Assembly (NCBI GenBank): GCA_032207245.1
Contig: CM063501.1
Location: 60,362,170 to 60,426,169 of the forward strand
Direction of reading: 5' to 3'
Source: Pardosa pseudoannulata
Taxonomy: Eukaryota; Arthropoda; Arachnida; Araneae; Lycosidae
DNA: 64,000 nt
Shown here: positions 61,047-64,000 of the stretch, in pieces
Layout: every line of letters begins with the position of its first letter
Numbering within the stretch: the stretch's first letter is position 1
Translations under genes and position numbers: made by a program
The notes under the pieces: model-generated
Database searches by the model: none
Told to the model about the DNA's origin: nothing
The model's input: only the letters and a program-made list of their open reading frames with translations

Positions 61047-61195
61047 CTTCAATCTTACTATTGTTTAAATTTATATCTTGAAAGCTTTAACTGAAATAAA
61101 CCCCAACCAAAATTAATATCAATAAGCAACTTTTCCAGTTCTCGGATGATTTGCTGTGACAACGTCATAAATTTAAAATCGTGGTTCAGAGTAGA

Positions 61196-62265
61196 AATTG
61201 AATGCTCTATCTAGCTATGGCTTCAGTTCCAAGCAATCAGAGAAAATATATAAGAAAATTAAGATAATAAAATAAAGAAAAAAAACTTAAGGAAGAATTT
61301 TAGTTTTTTTTCTGCTTAGGATATTGAAGAGTATCCTTCAAAAAAGTTGAAAAATTCTCTTCTTGAGAAAATTAATTCACATTAATGTTTTTGTTTTTTT
61401 CATAAAGCTTTAAGTTATGTAGGATTAAAAACTTTAGTAATGAAGCTTTCAATGATAATTTATTCCTTAATTATTAGATTAAGTTTACCGTTCCATTCTC
61501 AAAAGTATTTTAAGATGTATTGTAATTAGTGATAGAATGAATACTGAATTTTGTCGACTACTTCATTAGAATTTAAATTGTAATTCTCAGTTATGTACTT
61601 ATTTATTGTGTAAATTTAACAAAAGAAAATATTGAAAAATATAATCTTTTTAATGCTAAAGGTAATGCTGGAATGTTTGCTTTTGGAATGAAAACACGAT
61701 ATTACATTAACAATGCAGAATCTTGATAGAATGATGAACTAGTAGTCTTATCAAATGATTAATAGCGGTAAAAAAGAGTGTAGATTTATAGTTTGTTTTC
61801 ATTTATGTAGGGGAAAAACCACGATATTTATACAATATTTAACGTTTTTTTATTTTTTTTATTGATTCCCTTTCTACTTGCAGTAACATTTTTTTCTTTT
61901 GTCACAAAAAAATTCAGTTGCGTTACAAATTTGCTATTAAAAAACCCATCTTTTTATACTATTCGATCGAATTAAATATTCCTTCAGACTGCCGAACAGA
62001 CAGTATACTACCTTAATAAAGAATAACAACCGAATATTATGGGCATAACTAGTTATAATACTAAGATTTTATTAAATGTTAACTAAAACCTTACTGCAAA
62101 TTACACGTCGCAGATAAAATGCAAGCTTTGTTCAATGTTACGCAATGATCTGTTCGTTATTAGAAATAAAAAGTCCAAATTGATTTGCCGACCACGAAAT
62201 GTAATGAAGAGATGTCTGTTTCATAATCTTACCGTATTCCTTAATAAGGCACGTCATAAGCGTAT
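61196..62265. other. AT-rich non-coding stretch
   Basis: I see no exon, repeat or structured element. A leader exon of the secreted-protein gene would be expected somewhere here or further right, but none is identifiable. Confidence 0.45.
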
Positions 62266-62269
62266 TTTG

Positions 62270-62867
62270 GCTGCGCCGGATAACCAGAATGGCATGAGAA
62301 TGATTTCCAGTCTTGTCATATGAATAAGCGGAATGTCCATACATATGTGAAAGTGCACCTTCCTTCGTCTAAAAAAAGGGTTGACTGCTCAGCGCTTTAC
62401 ACAATGTCTGCTTACTGTAACACCCCATTTTTGCAGCTATTAAGCGTATTTCCATTGTCCCAAAGAAAAAAAAAAGGGCGCCTTTACACGAAGGACTTGT
62501 CGTGTCCCGGACCGCGGAACGGCGAACTTGTACTTGAAAGTCGTTGGCCATTGTAATAGTCCGTGGACAGAAGAGGAGAAGTCTTCCGAACAAGAATGGA
62601 AAGGTCGAGCTCCCTTTCTTGGCCTCTTTCGAACAACATGTTTCGAATCTGCGTGTTGCATGGGAAGCAACACGCAAACAACGCTTTCAAAACCCCATTT
62701 AATGCAAATGATAGTAATGACTTGGTAGAAATGAACGCGACGAACACATATCACTGATTTATGTGGACAGGGAAAATTTTGGGCGAGAGGGAGAAAGAGG
62801 CCTGCACGAAAATGGCTCAAGTCCGACAGCTTACTTCTCACAGACAAGAAAGTCATAAAAAAAGACA
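62270..62867. promoter_or_regulatory. GC-elevated island with POU and Sox-type motifs
   Basis: It contains the perfect POU octamer ATGCAAAT (62702-62709), Sox-type CCATTGT at 62452-62458 and 62548-62554, and a perfect 9-bp inverted repeat GCGTGTTGC / GCAACACGC (62651-62659 and 62667-62675). Seven overlapping frames on both strands are unrecognised and follow from composition. It ends where a hAT element has inserted. A neural or early-developmental enhancer is a reasonable inference. Confidence 0.42.
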
Positions 62868-62875
62868 CTGAAAAT

Positions 62876-63580
62876 CAAGGCCGTAACTAGGCCCTTTTAG
62901 CGCCCGTGGCATAAAAACTGGTCTGCGCCCCTACCAAAAATATAGTGAAAAAATATATTAACATGTTTTTTTTTTCTATATTATATTCAGAATGAATTCA
63001 AAATATTTTGTTAACTCTTAAAATGTTTCTAGTTTATTAATTTTTTTGTTTTTCTTCTACTTTGAACTTTTTAATAGTTTTATTTTAATATTTTTGATAT
63101 TTGATTTTAATATTTTTATTTTTGATATGTTTAATATTTTTGAGAACTGTGGGGATATTATTTTGCATATACACTGAATAGATTATTTGAGGGAAGTTTT
63201 TTTTTATTTGGAATATGAATTTTCATAAAAAAAGTGGTGAATTTCTAAATTTAAATTTAGCTTTAATAACTTTAGTAAATTCAAAATTTAAAACGAATAT
63301 CCGGATTTATATACAGCATACTATGGATTTTTGATAAATATTTTTGTAAGAATCTATAATAAGTTTAGTCTCTAGAAGCATTTAAAAAAATTCATAAAAA
63401 AATAGCTTTTAAACACATTGGATTTTATATGGAAAAAATAAATCATTTTTCACCTTTTTCTTATTTTTACTCGGGCCGAATCATCCTCTTTTGGACACCA
63501 TTTTTCTCACGGTGCGGCACCCCTAAGACCGATGCACCCGTGGCAAGTGCCACCTTTACCTCTCCCTAGTTACGGCTCTA
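62876..63580. mobile_element. non-autonomous hAT-type element (about 705 bp)
   Basis: The ends CAAGGCCGTAACTAGG and (inverted) TAGAGCCGTAACTAGG share GCCGTAACTAGG. Flanks CTGAAAAT (62868-62875) and CTGGGAAT (63581-63588) match at 6 of 8. GC-rich ends and an AT-rich core without coding frames are typical of hAT derivatives. Confidence 0.75.
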
Positions 63581-63592
63581 CTGGGAATGAGG

Positions 63593-63775
63593 TTTGGTTT
63601 GATTTGATTTGGAGTGCTACGGTCTACTTTTTACAACACAAGGGCTAATGAGACCGGGCCCTACAGCTTAAAGCCGATTCCGAACGACTACGAACATCCA
63701 TGCCACAGTGGCATTCGAACCCACGAACTCCGGTACCGAAGGTCAGCACCCTAAACAATCGGCCATCGTTCGGCG
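63593..63775 (-). mobile_element. tRNA-derived SINE, family A, full length
   Basis: Flanked by a perfect 12-bp duplication CTGGGAATGAGG at 63581-63592 and 63776-63787. The duplication begins with the hAT target site, so the SINE landed at the edge of the hAT element after it. Confidence 0.94.
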
Positions 63776-63787
63776 CTGGGAATGAGG

Positions 63788-64000
63788 AGAAGAGTCATTG
63801 TTGTTCATTGTCGAAATTACGTCTGAACTTTTAAAACAAATTTCTCCCTCATCGGCATTCTAAAACACCTAAAAGAGCGCAGAAAACAGGCTGTCTTCAA
63901 GTTCAAAGATTCTTTTGCTGAGAAAAAAAGCCTTGCTAGATTTACAAAAGAACTTTCAGGAAAATTTAAAAAGATAAGTAGATTTATTTTACACGTTTTG
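63788..64000. other. non-coding end of window
   Basis: Moderately complex sequence, possibly the continuation of the island interrupted by the hAT and SINE insertions. No gene is seen. Confidence 0.35.

Larger units (their letters stand above)
59928..61195 (-). repeat. four-copy tandem array of a signal-peptide exon, period about 320 bp
   Basis: Donor positions at 59932, 60254, 60575 and 60892 give spacings of 322, 321 and 317 bp. Every unit keeps, in order on the minus strand, a TTTATTTCAG acceptor-like site, the signal-peptide block and a donor. The donor is GTAAGTA in three copies and GTAAGTG in the copy nearest the terminal exon. Intervening DNA is duplicated too. The fifth unit decays after about 61195. 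Confidence 0.95.

Noticed and set aside
62135..62868. Seven overlapping frames up to 142 codons
   Set aside because: Same reasoning: both strands are open, no domain is recognisable, and there is no splice pattern.

Overview
This window comes from an animal nuclear genome and is a gene-poor, strongly AT-rich stretch around one recognisable developmental gene. It has spliced exons with GT-AG borders, many microsatellites, tRNA-derived SINEs, and hAT and piggyBac-type DNA transposons. An arthropod is most likely, and a spider or other chelicerate is my best guess from genome texture. That taxonomic call is inference.

The anchor is an orthodenticle/Otx homeobox gene on the minus strand. One exon (6202-6362) carries homeodomain residues 1-46. 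The last exon (3119-3697) carries residues 47-60 with the diagnostic Lys50, a Ser/Pro-rich middle, and the conserved Otx C-terminal tail ending KFQAL. I could not find the N-terminal coding exon. The roughly 57 kb on its 5' side (rising coordinates) is therefore probably first intron and/or upstream regulatory territory. That territory contains about ten islands of 300-700 bp with higher GC and complex sequence, centred near 8.4, 10.0, 16.3, 23.3, 29.0, 33.8, 36.2, 40.3, 43.0, 57.8 and 62.6 kb. They look like conserved regulatory DNA embedded in decayed sequence.

A second gene candidate lies on the minus strand at 59.4-61.1 kb. A signal-peptide-encoding exon is present in four tandem copies with a period of about 320 bp. 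Only one copy (60254-60410) is intact. It splices in phase, on paper, to a terminal exon (59536-59684) followed by an AATAAA, giving a predicted secreted protein of about 101 residues that I do not recognise.

The rest is mobile and repeated DNA. It includes a tRNA-derived SINE family of about 175 bp, nearly always in the same orientation; a second SINE; a probable solo LTR with a tRNA-like head; and four hAT elements with 8-bp target duplications, one keeping the transposase C-terminus. There are three piggyBac-type families with TTAA flanks, one keeping the Cys-rich transposase tail. A 13-copy 95-bp satellite, long AT/AC microsatellites, a palindrome with three CRE octamers, and many local tandem duplications of 200-490 bp complete the picture. 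There are no true tRNA or rRNA genes, no CRISPR array and no bacterial-type operons.
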